DNA of 64,000 bases from Pseudomonas sp. P818 (GCF_000418555.1 NZ_ATKM01000003.1:62001-126000), one strand, 5' to 3'; counted from the stretch's first letter, positions 47,382 through 58,558 are shown. The notes: generated by a model not told the origin, from the letters alone. A program made the numbers and translations.

Positions 47382-48320
47382 ATGCCCCGCGAAATTCGCA
47401 TCGCCACCCGTAAGAGCGCCCTGGCCCTGTGGCAGGCCGAGTATGTCAAAGCCCGTCTGGAGCAGGCTCACCCTGGCCTGAAGGTCAGCCTGGTGCCCAT
47501 GGTCAGCCGCGGCGACAAGCTGCTCGATGCGCCGCTGGCGAAGATCGGTGGCAAGGGCCTGTTCGTTAAAGAGCTGGAAACCGCCCTGCTGGAAAACGAG
47601 GCCGACATCGCCGTGCACTCGATGAAGGACGTGCCGATGGACTTTCCCGAGGGCCTGGGCCTGTATTGCATCTGCGAGCGTGAAGACCCGCGTGACGCCT
47701 TCGTCTCCAATACCTATGACAGCCTCGATGCGCTGCCAGCCGGCAGCGTGGTCGGCACCTCCAGCCTGCGTCGCCAGGCCCAGCTGCTGGCGCGCCGGCC
47801 CGATCTGAAAATCCAGTTCCTGCGCGGCAACGTCAACACCCGTCTGGCCAAGCTCGATGCCGGCGAGTACGACGCCATCATCCTCGCTGCGGCCGGTCTG
47901 ATCCGCCTGGGTTTCGAGGATCGCATCCGCAGCTCGATCAGCGCCGAAGACAGCCTGCCTGCCGGCGGGCAGGGTGCCGTGGGCATCGAGTGCCGCAGTG
48001 CCGACAGCGATGTGCATGCGCTGCTGGCACCCTTGCACCATCACGAGACGGCCCTGCGGGTGACCGCCGAGCGCGCGCTGAACAAGCACCTCAATGGCGG
48101 CTGCCAGGTGCCTATCGCCTGCTATGCGCTGCTAGAAGGTGACCAACTGTGGCTGCGCGGCCTGGTCGGCCAACCTGATGGAGGCCTGTTGCTGCGTGCC
48201 GAAGAGCGCGCTGCCAGCAGCGATGCCGAGGCGCTGGGCGTACGCGTGGCCGAGGCGCTGCTGGCGCAGGGTGCCGACGCCATTCTCAAGGCCGTTTACG
48301 GTGAGGCCGGGCACCCTTGA
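47382..48320 (+). CDS. hemC: Hydroxymethylbilane synthase (porphobilinogen deaminase)
   Basis: The 312-aa product shows the full HemC fold: [16 protein letters not shown] at the N-terminus, [13 protein letters not shown] with the catalytic acidic residues, and C241 in [14 protein letters not shown], the attachment point of the dipyrromethane cofactor. It polymerises four porphobilinogens in heme synthesis. The stop overlaps the TTG start of hemD, so the two are coupled; hemX and hemY follow. Confidence 0.97.
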   Translation: MPREIRIATRKSALALWQAEYVKARLEQAHPGLKVSLVPMVSRGDKLLDAPLAKIGGKGLFVKELETALLENEADIAVHSMKDVPMDFPEGLGLYCICEREDPRDAFVSNTYDSLDALPAGSVVGTSSLRRQAQLLARRPDLKIQFLRGNVNTRLAKLDAGEYDAIILAAAGLIRLGFEDRIRSSISAEDSLPAGGQGAVGIECRSADSDVHALLAPLHHHETALRVTAERALNKHLNGGCQVPIACYALLEGDQLWLRGLVGQPDGGLLLRAEERAASSDAEALGVRVAEALLAQGADAILKAVYGEAGHP

Positions 48321-49087
48321 GCACCTGGCGCCTGTTGCTGACGCGTCCTGCCGAGGACTGTGCGGCGCTGGCGCAGACCCTGGCCGCCCTTGGGGTGGCC
48401 AGTCACTGCATGCCGCTGCTGGCCATCGAGGCATTGGCCGAAACCGGCCAGCAGCGCGACACCTTTGCCGAACTGCAGCGTTATTGCGCGGTGATCGTGG
48501 TCAGCAAGCCGGCCGCGCGGATTGGCCTGCAGCTATTGGCGCGACATGCCGCACCGGCGCCCGATCTGCCCTGGTTCAGTGTCGGTGCGGCTACCGCCGC
48601 GGTGCTCGCCGAGCAGGGCTTGCGCGTGTATTTCCCCGACTCGGGTGATGACAGCGAAGCGCTGCTTGCCCTGCCTGAACTGCACCACGCCGTTGCCGCG
48701 GCACCTGCGCCGCGCGTACTGATCCTGCGTGGCGAAGGTGGCCGAGAATTCCTCGCCGAACGCTTGCGCGGCCAAGGCGTGACGGTCGACTATCTGCCAC
48801 TGTATCGCCGCGTGCTGCCGCATTACGCGCCGGGCGAGCTTGGCCGGTGCGTGCGAGCGGAACGCCTGAACGGCCTGGTTGTCAGCAGTGGACAGGGTTT
48901 CGAACATCTGCTGCAGCTGGCTGGCGATGACTGGCCGGCATTGGCTCGGCTACCCTTGTTCGTACCCAGCCCGCGTGTCGCCGAGCAGGCGCGCAAGGCG
49001 GGTGCGGAAATCGTTGTGGACTGTCGCGGCGCCAATGCCGCGGCCTTGCAGGCAGCGCTGGAGCAGTTTCCGGCTGCCGCCCTCTAA
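48317..49087 (+). CDS. hemD: Uroporphyrinogen-III synthase
   Basis: Starting at the TTG at 48317 (read [15 protein letters not shown]), the product is 256 aa. HemD sequences diverge, but the two-domain pattern is here: [47 protein letters not shown], and [17 protein letters not shown], plus [16 protein letters not shown]. It closes and inverts the D ring to make uroporphyrinogen III, directly after HemC. Confidence 0.9.
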   Translation: MSTWRLLLTRPAEDCAALAQTLAALGVASHCMPLLAIEALAETGQQRDTFAELQRYCAVIVVSKPAARIGLQLLARHAAPAPDLPWFSVGAATAAVLAEQGLRVYFPDSGDDSEALLALPELHHAVAAAPAPRVLILRGEGGREFLAERLRGQGVTVDYLPLYRRVLPHYAPGELGRCVRAERLNGLVVSSGQGFEHLLQLAGDDWPALARLPLFVPSPRVAEQARKAGAEIVVDCRGANAAALQAALEQFPAAAL

Positions 49088-49099
49088 AAGGACGGATAC

Positions 49100-50233
49100 G
49101 TGAGCGAAGCATCCACCCCGAAGACGCCAGAAGAGCAACCGGCCAGCGAAGCCGTGAAGACCACACCAACCCCCTCATCCGCCCAGGCACCTCGCACTGG
49201 CGGCGGCAGTGGTCTTGCCGCGCTGGCTTTGCTGATCGGCCTGGCGGGTGCCGGTGCGGGCGGCTGGAGCCTCTGGCAGCTGTACGAAATGCAAAACAGG
49301 GATCAGCAGCAAGCTGAAGACCTGCAGCGCACCCGCGACGACAGTGCGAAGAAAGTGGATGAATTGGCCCAGCGTCTGGATTCGCGCCTGTCCGCCCTGC
49401 CCAGCGCCGCCGAGCTGGACGAGCGCCGCCGTCTGCTGGCCAACCTGCAGAGCGATCAGCAGCGCATGAGCCAGCGCCTGGAAAGCGTGCTCGACGGCAG
49501 CCGCCAGGATTGGCGCCTGGACGAGGCCGAGCACCTGCTGCGCCTGGCCACCCTGCGTTTGTCTGCCTTGCAGGATGTGGCCTCGGCCGAGGCCCTGGTC
49601 GAGGCGGCCGACGATATCCTCCGTGACCAGGACGATCCCGCCGCCTTCGCTGCTCGTGAGCAGCTCAGCCGCAGCCTGGAAGCGCTGCGCACCACCGCGC
49701 GGCCGGATCGCGTCGGCCTGTTCCTGCAACTGGGCGCCCTGCGTGAGCAGGCCGCCACCCTCAACCCCCTGGCTCCCACCCTCGAAGGGCAGGGCGATGT
49801 GCTCTCCGACCTGGCCGCCGAAGGCGATGGCAGCGCCTGGTGGAGCGAGTGGGCGAAGAAGCTTTCCGACTACTTCCGCATCGAATTCGACGCTGATCGC
49901 AACGTACGTCCGCTGCTGTCGGGGCAAAGCCTGTCGCAGGTTCGCCTGAGCCTGTCGCTGGCGCTGGAACAGGCGCAGTGGGCTGCGCTGCATGGTCAGA
50001 CCGGTGTGTACAAGCAGTCGCTGAAGCAGGCCGAGGAAATTCTCGACGCACACTTCAATCTGGACAACCCGGACAGCCGCGCCCTGCGTCAGCGCTTCAG
50101 CGAGTTGGCCGATGCCAGCATCGAGGTCAAGGTGCCGGATCTGAGCGAGTCGCTCGACACGCTGCAGGCCTACCTGCAACGCAAGCAGGCGCAACGTCGG
50201 CAGGGGGCCGCCGCGGCCGGGGAGGCGCAATGA
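49100..50233 (+). CDS. hemX: HemX, membrane-anchored heme-biosynthesis-associated protein
   Basis: The 377-aa product starts at a GTG after AAAAGGAC. A low-complexity N-terminal segment rich in Ser, Thr and Pro is followed by one membrane helix (about residues 37-55, GLAALALLIGLAGAGAGGW), then a long periplasmic coiled coil (NRDQQQAEDLQRTRDDSAKKV) and a helical domain. The name HemX reflects its operon; enzymatic function is not established. Its stop overlaps hemY by four bases. Confidence 0.88.
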   Translation: MSEASTPKTPEEQPASEAVKTTPTPSSAQAPRTGGGSGLAALALLIGLAGAGAGGWSLWQLYEMQNRDQQQAEDLQRTRDDSAKKVDELAQRLDSRLSALPSAAELDERRRLLANLQSDQQRMSQRLESVLDGSRQDWRLDEAEHLLRLATLRLSALQDVASAEALVEAADDILRDQDDPAAFAAREQLSRSLEALRTTARPDRVGLFLQLGALREQAATLNPLAPTLEGQGDVLSDLAAEGDGSAWWSEWAKKLSDYFRIEFDADRNVRPLLSGQSLSQVRLSLSLALEQAQWAALHGQTGVYKQSLKQAEEILDAHFNLDNPDSRALRQRFSELADASIEVKVPDLSESLDTLQAYLQRKQAQRRQGAAAAGEAQ

Positions 50234-51477
50234 AACGCCTGTTCTGGCTTCTGCTACTGCTGGCCATCGCCGCCGGGCTCTACCTGCTCAGTCTGGCCAT
50301 CGAGGCTGACCGCGGTTACGTGCTGTTCGCCTACAAGGGCTTCCGTTACCAGTCCGGCCTTTGGGCATTCCTTGGCCTGCTGGTGGTCGTGGTGGTGCTC
50401 TACTACCTGATCAAGTGGACGCTGCGTCTGCTGCTCAGCTCGACGCGTCTGGCCAACCCCTGGTCGCGTCTGCACCGCGATCGCCGCGTGCGACAGGCTT
50501 CCGAGCAGGGCATGCTGGATCTCGCCGAAGGCCGCTGGGCCCGTGCACAACGCCAGCTGACCCGAGCCGCCGAAGCCGACAGCCAGCCGCTGATGTATTA
50601 CCTCGGCGCCGCGCGGGCCGCCAACAAGCTTGGCGAACATGAACAGAGCGATGCACTGCTCGAACGCGCACTGAACAAGCAGCCACAGGCCGAGCTGGCG
50701 ATCGCCCTGACCCACGCCGAGCTGCAACGCAGCCGTGGCGACAGTGACGCGGCGCTGGAAACCCTGCAGGCCATGCGTCAACGCCACCCAGGCCATCATC
50801 TGGTTCTGCGACAGTTGCAGCGTCTGTATCTGCAGCGCCAGGACTGGTCGGCACTGCTCGGCCTGCTGCCGGAGTTGCGTAAGGAAAAGGCGCTACCCGC
50901 CGCAGAGCTGGACGAGCTGGAGCGCGAAACCTGGCGTGGTCGCCTGGCCGAGGTCGGCGAGTACGGGTTGGCGCAGGGCGAGACGGCCCTGCAGCCACTG
51001 AGCAAGGCCTGGAACCAGTTGTCGGCCAGCCTGCGCAACGAGCCAGAGCTGATCGCCACCTATGTCGAGCAGCTGCGTCGTCTGGGCGCCCAGGAAGAAG
51101 CCGAAGAGGTGCTGCGCGGCGCACTCAAGCGCGATTACGACAGCCGTCTGGCGCGCTTCTATGGTGTGCTGCGCGGCGCCGACCCGGCGCGCCAGCTGCA
51201 AACGGCCGAACTCTGGCTCAAGCAGCATCCTGAGGATCCAGCCCTCCTGCTGACCCTGGGCCGCCTGTGCCTGCAGAACCAATTGTGGGGCAAGGCGCGT
51301 GACTATTTCGAAACCAGCCTGAAGCTCGAGCGTCACCCGGAAACCTGTGCCGAACTGGCGCGCCTGCTGGCGCAGCTGGGCGAACTCGAACGCAGCAATC
51401 AGCTGCTGCTGGAGAGTCTCGGCCTGCTGCATCAGGGGCTGCCGCCACTGCCGCAACCGCAGGGCGTCTCAGCCTGA
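50230..51477 (+). CDS. hemY: HemY, TPR protein of the heme operon
   Basis: The ATG at 50230, overlapping the hemX stop, gives 415 aa. Two membrane helices lie within residues 1-65 (LFWLLLLLAIAAGLYLLSLAIE and FLGLLVVVVVLYYLIKWTLRLLL); the rest is a helical TPR repeat region (residues about 85-410, with RLEHLALRLEQAL-type pairs). It is the HemY_N-TPR architecture found beside hemX. It may scaffold heme-synthesis enzymes; it is unrelated to protoporphyrinogen oxidase HemY of Bacillus. Confidence 0.88.
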   Translation: MKRLFWLLLLLAIAAGLYLLSLAIEADRGYVLFAYKGFRYQSGLWAFLGLLVVVVVLYYLIKWTLRLLLSSTRLANPWSRLHRDRRVRQASEQGMLDLAEGRWARAQRQLTRAAEADSQPLMYYLGAARAANKLGEHEQSDALLERALNKQPQAELAIALTHAELQRSRGDSDAALETLQAMRQRHPGHHLVLRQLQRLYLQRQDWSALLGLLPELRKEKALPAAELDELERETWRGRLAEVGEYGLAQGETALQPLSKAWNQLSASLRNEPELIATYVEQLRRLGAQEEAEEVLRGALKRDYDSRLARFYGVLRGADPARQLQTAELWLKQHPEDPALLLTLGRLCLQNQLWGKARDYFETSLKLERHPETCAELARLLAQLGELERSNQLLLESLGLLHQGLPPLPQPQGVSA

Positions 51478-51559
51478 ATGGTGCGGTCGATTGCCGCTGC
51501 TGCCTGGCCGTACGGACGGAGGGACGTTCCGGTATGATGAACAGCCTGCTCTGAACCCC

Positions 51560-51590
51560 GGGGCGCCTTGAAAGGCGCCCTCGCTTTCCT
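51560..51590 (+). terminator. Hairpin terminator after hemY
   Basis: GGGCGCCTT / AAGGCGCCC stem followed by a weak T tract (TCGCTTTCCT). Confidence 0.7.
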
Positions 51591-51627
51591 CTACCGTACG
51601 GCCCTCGATTTCCCTCCTGGAGCCATC

Positions 51628-52119
51628 ATGCAATTGGCCAGTCCGCGCCCCCTGTTTTTCCTTGCATTCATCGGCTGTGTACTGCTGATGGCGGCTGCGC
51701 TGTACCTGGAACATGTCGTCGGTCTGGAGCCCTGCCCGATGTGCGTGCTACAGCGTATCTGCGTGGTCCTTTTCGGCGTGGTCTGCCTGATCGCGGCGAT
51801 CCATGGTCCGGGGCGTCTCGGTCGGCGTATCTATGCTGTTTTTGCCCTGTTGTTCGCTGCTGCTGGCGCTGCCACCGCGGGTCGGCAGATCTGGCTGCAG
51901 AGCGTACCGGCCGACCAGCTCGAAGCCTGTCTGCCGAGCCTCGAGTTCATGATGCAAGCTCTGCCCATGCAGGACATCGTGCGTCTGGTGTTCCAGGGCA
52001 GTGCCGATTGCGCCGAAGTGAACTGGACGCTGTTCGGCATGAGCATTCCCGAATGGAGCCTGCTCGGTTTCATCGGCATGCTCGCCTTCTGCCTGTTCCA
52101 GCTGCTGCGTCGCAACTGA
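51628..52119 (+). CDS. dsbB: Disulfide bond formation protein DsbB
   Basis: Starting at ATG 51628, the 163-aa product has four membrane helices. The first redox pair is C36-x-x-C39 (CPMC in LEPCPMCVLQR) and the second pair is C101 and C128, so both quinone-linked disulfides are retained. DsbB reoxidises periplasmic DsbA and passes electrons to ubiquinone. In P. aeruginosa the paralogue at this locus is called DsbH. The following 309-bp gap holds a dispersed element and no gene. Confidence 0.93.
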   Translation: MQLASPRPLFFLAFIGCVLLMAAALYLEHVVGLEPCPMCVLQRICVVLFGVVCLIAAIHGPGRLGRRIYAVFALLFAAAGAATAGRQIWLQSVPADQLEACLPSLEFMMQALPMQDIVRLVFQGSADCAEVNWTLFGMSIPEWSLLGFIGMLAFCLFQLLRRN

Positions 52120-52281
52120 GAATGCGAATTGCACGAAGCCACGCCGCTCGTGGCTTCTCTATTAAACGCTCGTATGAAATTTCTCACGGGTATGCCTTGA
52201 TGGTGCTCGTCCGCGGGCATAATCTGGCTCGCACGCACCGCCGGAAAAACGCCATTTCGCGGTTGCCTTCCCAAGACCAAG

Positions 52282-52370
52282 CACCGATTGACAAAAAATC
52301 GTCGGGAATGATTTTTGATGTTGCGTAGCGATGGCCCGAAGGGTGGCCGCCAAGGTTGGCGCGCCATAAA
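52282..52370 (-). repeat. Dispersed structured element, copy 2 (inverted)
   Basis: The reverse complement of this stretch aligns with 10455-10540 along most of its length, including the CTTGGCGGCCACCCTTCGGGCC hairpin and CATTCCCGACGATTTTTTGT end. It lies in the 309-bp gap between dsbB and algQ. Confidence 0.65.
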
Positions 52371-52428
52371 GAGCGTCTCGGGAGTGGACGCATAACAGGC
52401 ATTATCGATAAGGGAAGCGAGGTTCATC

Positions 52429-52902
52429 ATGCTCGAGAAATGTCGGAACGCACAGGAACGTTGGGGTGGGGTTCACCAGCTGATCGATCGCTGGCTGGGG
52501 GAGCGCCGTGAACTGGTGCTGGCCTACACCGCTCTCACCAAGGCGCCACAGGCTCCGGCCATCAACTGTGAGTCCCTGCAGGGCTTCTGCGAGCTGCTGG
52601 TGGACTACGTCTCGGCGGGCCACTTCGAGGTCTACGAGCAATTGACCAGCGAGGCCAAAGCCTTCAACGACCGGCGCGGTCTTGAGCTGGCCAAGCAGAT
52701 CTATCCGCGCATCGAAGCCATTACCGAGGTCGCCCTGGCGTTCAACGACCGCTGTGACAACGGCGACAGCCGCGACAACGCCTCACTGGTTGCCGAACTC
52801 AATCGCCTTGGTCAACTGTTGCACGAACGTTTCGAACTGGAAGATTGCCTGATCGAGGTGTTGCACAACGCCCATCAGGAACAGGCGGCCGAAGCGCTCT
52901 GA
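52429..52902 (+). CDS. algQ: Anti-RNA polymerase sigma-70 factor AlgQ/Rsd
   Basis: The 157-aa product is all-helical, starting [29 protein letters not shown], which matches the Rsd/AlgQ family that binds sigma-70 region 4. In P. aeruginosa AlgQ influences alginate, siderophore and virulence genes. The conserved interior [16 protein letters not shown] and [18 protein letters not shown] agree. It is convergent with the FKBP gene across a nested inverted-repeat region. Confidence 0.95.
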   Translation: MLEKCRNAQERWGGVHQLIDRWLGERRELVLAYTALTKAPQAPAINCESLQGFCELLVDYVSAGHFEVYEQLTSEAKAFNDRRGLELAKQIYPRIEAITEVALAFNDRCDNGDSRDNASLVAELNRLGQLLHERFELEDCLIEVLHNAHQEQAAEAL

Positions 52903-52914
52903 CCGCTCGATGTC

Positions 52915-52936
52915 AAAAAAGCCCGGTCTGAGTCCG
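52915..52936 (-). terminator. Terminator for the FKBP gene (minus strand)
   Basis: Read on the minus strand, CGGACTCAGACCGGGCTTTTTT has a CGG..CCG stem and T run. It lies in the left outer arm. Confidence 0.75.
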
Positions 52937-53112
52937 TAATGCCGTTCACATAGGAAACGGTCGAACGCGATCAGTCCCCTCGCCCCTCCGGGGAGAGGGT
53001 TAGGGAGAGGGGAAAACTGGAAGTTTTTTCAGTGTTTTCAGCCCTCTCCCCCAGCCCCTCTCCCATAAATGGGAGAGGGGAGCCAAGCGCGAGCACCTTA
53101 AGTGAACAGCAT

Positions 53113-53135
53113 TCCGGATCTGAGTCCGGGCTTTT
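53113..53135 (+). terminator. Terminator for algQ (plus strand)
   Basis: TCCGGATCTGAGTCCGGGCTTTT: CCGGA/TCCGG stem followed by four T. It lies in the right outer arm, so algQ transcription would cross the whole inner repeat. Confidence 0.75.
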
Positions 53136-53156
53136 CATTGTGGATAAGGGCGGCGC

Positions 53157-53804
53157 TCAGTTGGCCACGTCCAACAGGCGCAGGTCGAACACCAGAGGCG
53201 CGTGGGGTGGAATCAGATCGCCGGCGCCATCTTCCCCGTACGCCTGATCCGATGGAATCACCAGGCGCCAGTGCGCGCCCTTCGGCATCTGCAGCAATGC
53301 GCTGCGCCAGCCGGCGATCAGGCTGTCCAGGCGAAACCACTGCGGTGTAGTGCTCTCGTCGAAGACACTGCCGTCGGCCAGTTCGCCGCGATAACTTACC
53401 TGCACCCGACTGCGTGCGGTGGGCTTGACCCCACTGCCAGGGCTGAGCTCGGTCACCAGTACGCCATTGGCCAGCGCCCGCACGTTGGGGCGGCGACTTT
53501 CCTCGGCGAGAAAACGTTGCTCGGCTTCGATGGCCTTGGTATGGCGTTGGGGCGAGGCTTCGATACGGGCTTCGTGCTCATCGAGCAGTTGCTCGATGCG
53601 GCCTGCCTCGAGCCGCAACGGTTTGCCCTCGTAAGCCTGGCGCAGGCCTTCGAGCAGCTCGCTCAGCGGCAGGGCGGGGACCTCTTCATGCAGGCGTTCG
53701 CCGAGGCGCACACCGAGACTGTAAGCCAGATCCTGCTGATGCTGGTCGGCCTGCACGGCCAGGCTGCAGCAGAGAGCGAGGGTGGCGAGTACGGCGCGGC
53801 TCAT
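53157..53804 (-). CDS. Periplasmic FKBP-type peptidyl-prolyl isomerase
   Basis: The product is 215 aa, with a signal peptide cleaved after VQA (residue 19). Residues about 25-90 are an FKBP_N-like dimerisation region, and residues about 110-213 are the FKBP catalytic domain (VSYRGELADGSVFDESTTPQWFRLDSLIAGWRSALLQMPKGAHWRLVIPSDQAYGEDGAGDLIPPHAPLVFDLRLLDV). It resembles FkpA/FklB. It catalyses proline isomerisation on exported proteins. It is convergent with algQ. Confidence 0.92.
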   Translation of the reverse strand: MSRAVLATLALCCSLAVQADQHQQDLAYSLGVRLGERLHEEVPALPLSELLEGLRQAYEGKPLRLEAGRIEQLLDEHEARIEASPQRHTKAIEAEQRFLAEESRRPNVRALANGVLVTELSPGSGVKPTARSRVQVSYRGELADGSVFDESTTPQWFRLDSLIAGWRSALLQMPKGAHWRLVIPSDQAYGEDGAGDLIPPHAPLVFDLRLLDVAN

Positions 53805-53940
53805 GAGGGTTTCTCCCGGTGGCTATGCCTGCGATTATGCCAGGCGAGCGGTACCCGTGCTGCGATCACCAAAAGGCCTATGGCGAGGCGCCTCGCCTGC
53901 GTCTAGTATGGGCGCATCCACATCCGCCTGGAGGCGCGCC

Positions 53941-54897
53941 ATGTCGGCCAAGAAGAAGTCCGTGACTACCCCGTTGCACCTGTTGCATCAACTGTCTGCC
54001 AGCCTGCTCGAACATCTGGAAAATGCCTGCTCGCAAGCGCTGATCGACGCCGAGAAACTGCTCGCCAAACTGGAGAAGCAGCGCGGCAAGGCTCAGGAAA
54101 AACTGCACAAGGCCCGCAGCAAGCTGCAGGACGCCGCCGTTGCCGGCAAGACCAAGGCGCAAGCCAAGGCCAAGGATGCCGTCGCCGAACTGGAAGAGCT
54201 GCTCGATGCGCTCAAGGCCAGCCAGAGCGAAACCCGTACCTACATCGCCCAGCTCAAGCGTGACGCTCAGGAAAGCCTGAAGCTGGCGCAGGGCGTTGGC
54301 AAGGTGAAGGAGGCTGCCGGCAAGGCGCTGGACGCACGTGAAGCCAAGGCCGCCGCGCCGGCAGCCAAGCCTGCAAGCAAACCGGCTGCGGCGAAGAAGC
54401 CCGCTGCCGCAAAAGCAGCGGTGAAGAAGGCTCCGGCCAAACCCGCTGCTGCCAAACCGGCCAGCAAACCAGCCGCCAAGCCGGTGGCGGCCAGCAAGCC
54501 GGCTGCAAAACCCGCGGTCGCCAGCAAGCCAGCGGCTAAACCTGCTGCCAGCAAGCCTGCAGCGGCTAAACCGGCCGCGCCCAAGGCTGCCGCCAAACCT
54601 GCTGCCGCCAAGCCGGCGGCCAAACCAGCCGCAAAGCCAGCCGCAGCGAAAGCGCCGGCCAAGCCAGCAGCGGCCAGTAAGCCAGCAGCCAAGCCAGCTG
54701 CCGCCAAACCTGCTGCGAAGCCCGCCGCCAAAGCCACGCCTGCCAAGCCAGCTGCTGCGAAGAAGCCGGCTGCAGCGAAGAAGGCCCCGGCCAAGCCGGC
54801 AGCAGCCAAGCCAGCTGCTGCGCCGGCAGCTCCGGTTGCGCCAGCCGCGCCGGCTGCGCCTGCCGTGAGCGGCAGCGATACGCCGAGCGCCTCCTAA
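53941..54897 (+). CDS. algP: AlgP, histone-H1-like alginate regulator with PAAK repeats
   Basis: The 318-aa product has an N-terminal helical domain (residues 1-140, MSAKKKSVTTPLHLLHQL with a coiled coil) and a C-terminal third of degenerate KPAAxKPAA repeats (about residues 150-300), a Lys/Ala/Pro-rich histone-like tail that binds DNA. In P. aeruginosa AlgP affects algD transcription and its repeat DNA is unstable. Its four-base end overlap with the TIGR02444 gene, read on the other strand, makes the two convergent genes share a stop region. The repeats end within about 15 residues of the C-terminus. Confidence 0.9.
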   Translation: MSAKKKSVTTPLHLLHQLSASLLEHLENACSQALIDAEKLLAKLEKQRGKAQEKLHKARSKLQDAAVAGKTKAQAKAKDAVAELEELLDALKASQSETRTYIAQLKRDAQESLKLAQGVGKVKEAAGKALDAREAKAAAPAAKPASKPAAAKKPAAAKAAVKKAPAKPAAAKPASKPAAKPVAASKPAAKPAVASKPAAKPAASKPAAAKPAAPKAAAKPAAAKPAAKPAAKPAAAKAPAKPAAASKPAAKPAAAKPAAKPAAKATPAKPAAAKKPAAAKKAPAKPAAAKPAAAPAAPVAPAAPAAPAVSGSDTPSAS

Positions 54898-55337
54898 GGC
54901 AGATGGATGGCGCCGCGCAGCACCTGCAGCGCGGCGCTGTCATTTTCGGCCAGGCGAATCAGCCAATCCTCTTCACCCGCTTCGCAAGGCCAGCTCTCGG
55001 CCAGCGTCTGCAGCCGTTCGAGCAATACCCGTTCGGCCTGCAATTCCAGTTTCTTGATCTGTTCGCGCAAGGCCGCCAGTTCGGCATCCTCGCCTGCTGC
55101 CGTGCGCCAGTTGTGTCGTGTCTGACGCAAGGGCGAGATCACCTCTCCCTGCCAGGGGCCGGCCACTGCCGTCAGGGCACGCAGGCGTTCATCCAGGCAG
55201 CGCACGCCACGCTGCTGCAGCCAGGCGCCAGTCAGTAGCAGGCAAACATCACCACCCGCGTCCTGCAGTTCCAGGCAGGCCTGTTCCACGCCCGGTCTGG
55301 TATAGAGTTCGACGGCGAAATTCCACAGATCCTGCAC
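54894..55337 (-). CDS. TIGR02444 family protein
   Basis: The 147-aa product is cytoplasmic, helical, and begins MQDLWNFAVELYTRPGVEQACLELQDAGGDVCLLLTGAWLQQRG, the TIGR02444 signature. Function is unknown; it lies next to ABC-F genes in many gammaproteobacteria. It is convergent with algP, overlapping at 54894-54897, and divergent from the ABC-F gene by 38 bp. Confidence 0.85.
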   Translation of the reverse strand: MQDLWNFAVELYTRPGVEQACLELQDAGGDVCLLLTGAWLQQRGVRCLDERLRALTAVAGPWQGEVISPLRQTRHNWRTAAGEDAELAALREQIKKLELQAERVLLERLQTLAESWPCEAGEEDWLIRLAENDSAALQVLRGAIHLP

Positions 55338-55375
55338 GCGGCCTCCGGGGCGATTTGATAGACTCCGCGGCCATT

Positions 55376-57288
<1,913 letters not shown>

Positions 57289-57289
<1 letters not shown>

Positions 57290-57828
57290 TGGAACAGCTG
57301 GAACTGCTGATGGCCTGGCGCGAGCCGCTGATTCGTACTGGCCAGGTACTGCTGATCATCCTGCTGGCATGGATCGCCCAGCGCATTCTCACTCGCGCCA
57401 TCAGTCGCCTCGGCGAGCGCTACAGCCTGTTGCCGCAGGAAGTGCTGCAGCCGCTGCGCGGCCTGGTGCGCTGGTTGATCATGGGCAGTGCCTTCATGCT
57501 GGTGCTCGAGCGTTTGGGCGTTTCAGCCAACGTGCTGTGGACGGCGCTGACCGGTTTCACTGCCGTCGCTGCGGTGGCGTTCTTCGCCATCTGGAGCGTG
57601 CTGTCGAACATGTTCTGCGCGCTGCTGATCTTCACCATGGGTCCGTTTCGCCTGGGCGATACCGTCGAGGTCATCGAGAGTGCCGACAAGCCTGGCGTAA
57701 AGGGGCGGGTGATCGCCATCAATCTGTTCTATACCACCCTGCAGGACCTCGACGAAAACGCCGCCGGGGCATTGTTGCAGGTGCCCAACAGCCTGTTCTT
57801 CCAGAAGTCGGTGCGGCGCTGGCGCTGA
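57289..57828 (+). CDS. Short MscS-like mechanosensitive channel family protein
   Basis: The 179-aa product starts in a TAATG overlap with the ABC-F stop. It has three membrane helices, with the third (TAVAAVAFFAIWSVLSNMFCALLIFTMGPFRLGD) carrying the MscS pore-lining pattern, followed by a short beta domain, GVKGRVIAINLFYTTLQDLDENAAGALLQVPNSLFFQ. It lacks the large C-terminal cytoplasmic cage of full MscS, which is about 100 residues longer. Function as a channel is inferred from the family. Confidence 0.85.
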
Positions 57829-57889
57829 GTACGGGGGCAGGAGTAGGCTGTAGCGCTCTCCCCTGATTTCAGCTTTCGAGGTACGCATC

Positions 57890-58522
57890 ATGGCATTGGA
57901 AACCTGGCTCGCTTTCTTCGTCGCCTGCTGGGTGATCAGCCTGTCGCCGGGCGCCGGTGCCGTGGCCTCGATGTCGGCCGGCATGCAATACGGCTTCTGG
58001 CGTGGCTACTGGAACGCGCTCGGCCTGCAGCTCGGTCTGGCGTTGCAGATCGCTATCGTAGCTGCCGGCGTGGGCGCCGTTCTGGCCACCTCGGCCCTGG
58101 CTTTCAGCCTGATCAAATGGTTCGGCGTGGCCTATCTGGTGTTCCTTGCCTACAAACAATGGGTCGCGCTGCCCAGCGATCTGGATGCCGGTGCGGCCGA
58201 GCGTCCCATTGGCCGGCCGCTGACCCTGGTGTTACGTGGTTTCCTGGTCAATTTCAGCAACCCCAAGGCGATCGTGTTCATGCTCGCGGTACTGCCGCAG
58301 TTCATCAATCCGCATGCGCCGCTGGTGGCTCAGTACTTGGTGATGGGCGTGACCATGATCACTGTCGACCTGATCGTCATGGCGGGCTATACCGGACTCG
58401 CCTCGCGCGTGCTGCGCCTGCTGCGTACACCCCGCCAGCAACGGGTGATGAATCGCAGCTTCGCCGCACTCTTCGCCGCCGCTGCCGGCCTGCTGGCCAC
58501 GGTCAAGCGCGCCGCTGTCTGA
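57890..58522 (+). CDS. LysE/RhtB family amino acid exporter
   Basis: The 210-aa product has six membrane helices, starting WLAFFVACWVISLSPGAGAVASMSAGMQYG (the LysE family N-terminal S-P-G motif), then LVFLAYKQW and GFLVNFSNPKAIVFMLAVLPQF. Family members export amino acids such as lysine, threonine or homoserine. Substrate cannot be told. A GC hairpin follows the stop. Confidence 0.92.
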   Translation: MALETWLAFFVACWVISLSPGAGAVASMSAGMQYGFWRGYWNALGLQLGLALQIAIVAAGVGAVLATSALAFSLIKWFGVAYLVFLAYKQWVALPSDLDAGAAERPIGRPLTLVLRGFLVNFSNPKAIVFMLAVLPQFINPHAPLVAQYLVMGVTMITVDLIVMAGYTGLASRVLRLLRTPRQQRVMNRSFAALFAAAAGLLATVKRAAV

Positions 58523-58531
58523 GTCTCGTTT

Positions 58532-58558
58532 GGCCTCGACCGAATGTCGGTCGAGGCC
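58532..58558 (+). terminator. Hairpin after lysE-type gene
   Basis: GGCCTCGACCGA / TCGGTCGAGGCC perfect 12-bp stem around a short loop; no T run, so a terminator role is only likely. Confidence 0.65.

Larger units (their letters stand above)
52915..53135. repeat. Nested inverted repeat with two outer terminators
   Basis: Outer arms 52915-52954 and 53096-53135 are imperfect complements (GCCCGGTCTGAGTCCGTAATGCCGTTCACATAGG-like). Inner arms 52976-53012 and 53042-53080 are a pair of CCCCTCTCCC...GGGAGAGGGG repeats. Each outer arm ends in a terminator hairpin running outward from the opposite gene. Confidence 0.9.

Noticed and set aside
52120..52281. Small frames in the dsbB-algQ gap as a gene
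   Set aside because: Frames run through a dispersed element and show no domain; composition is non-coding.
54267..54809. Ala/Gly-rich hydrophobic frame opposite algP, resembling a membrane protein
   Set aside because: It is the complement of the KPAA repeat; composition follows the repeat, no ribosome site.
54350..54880. Periodic repeats in algP as a possible CRISPR-like array
   Set aside because: The periodicity is codon repeats of one protein; no spacers and no cas genes.
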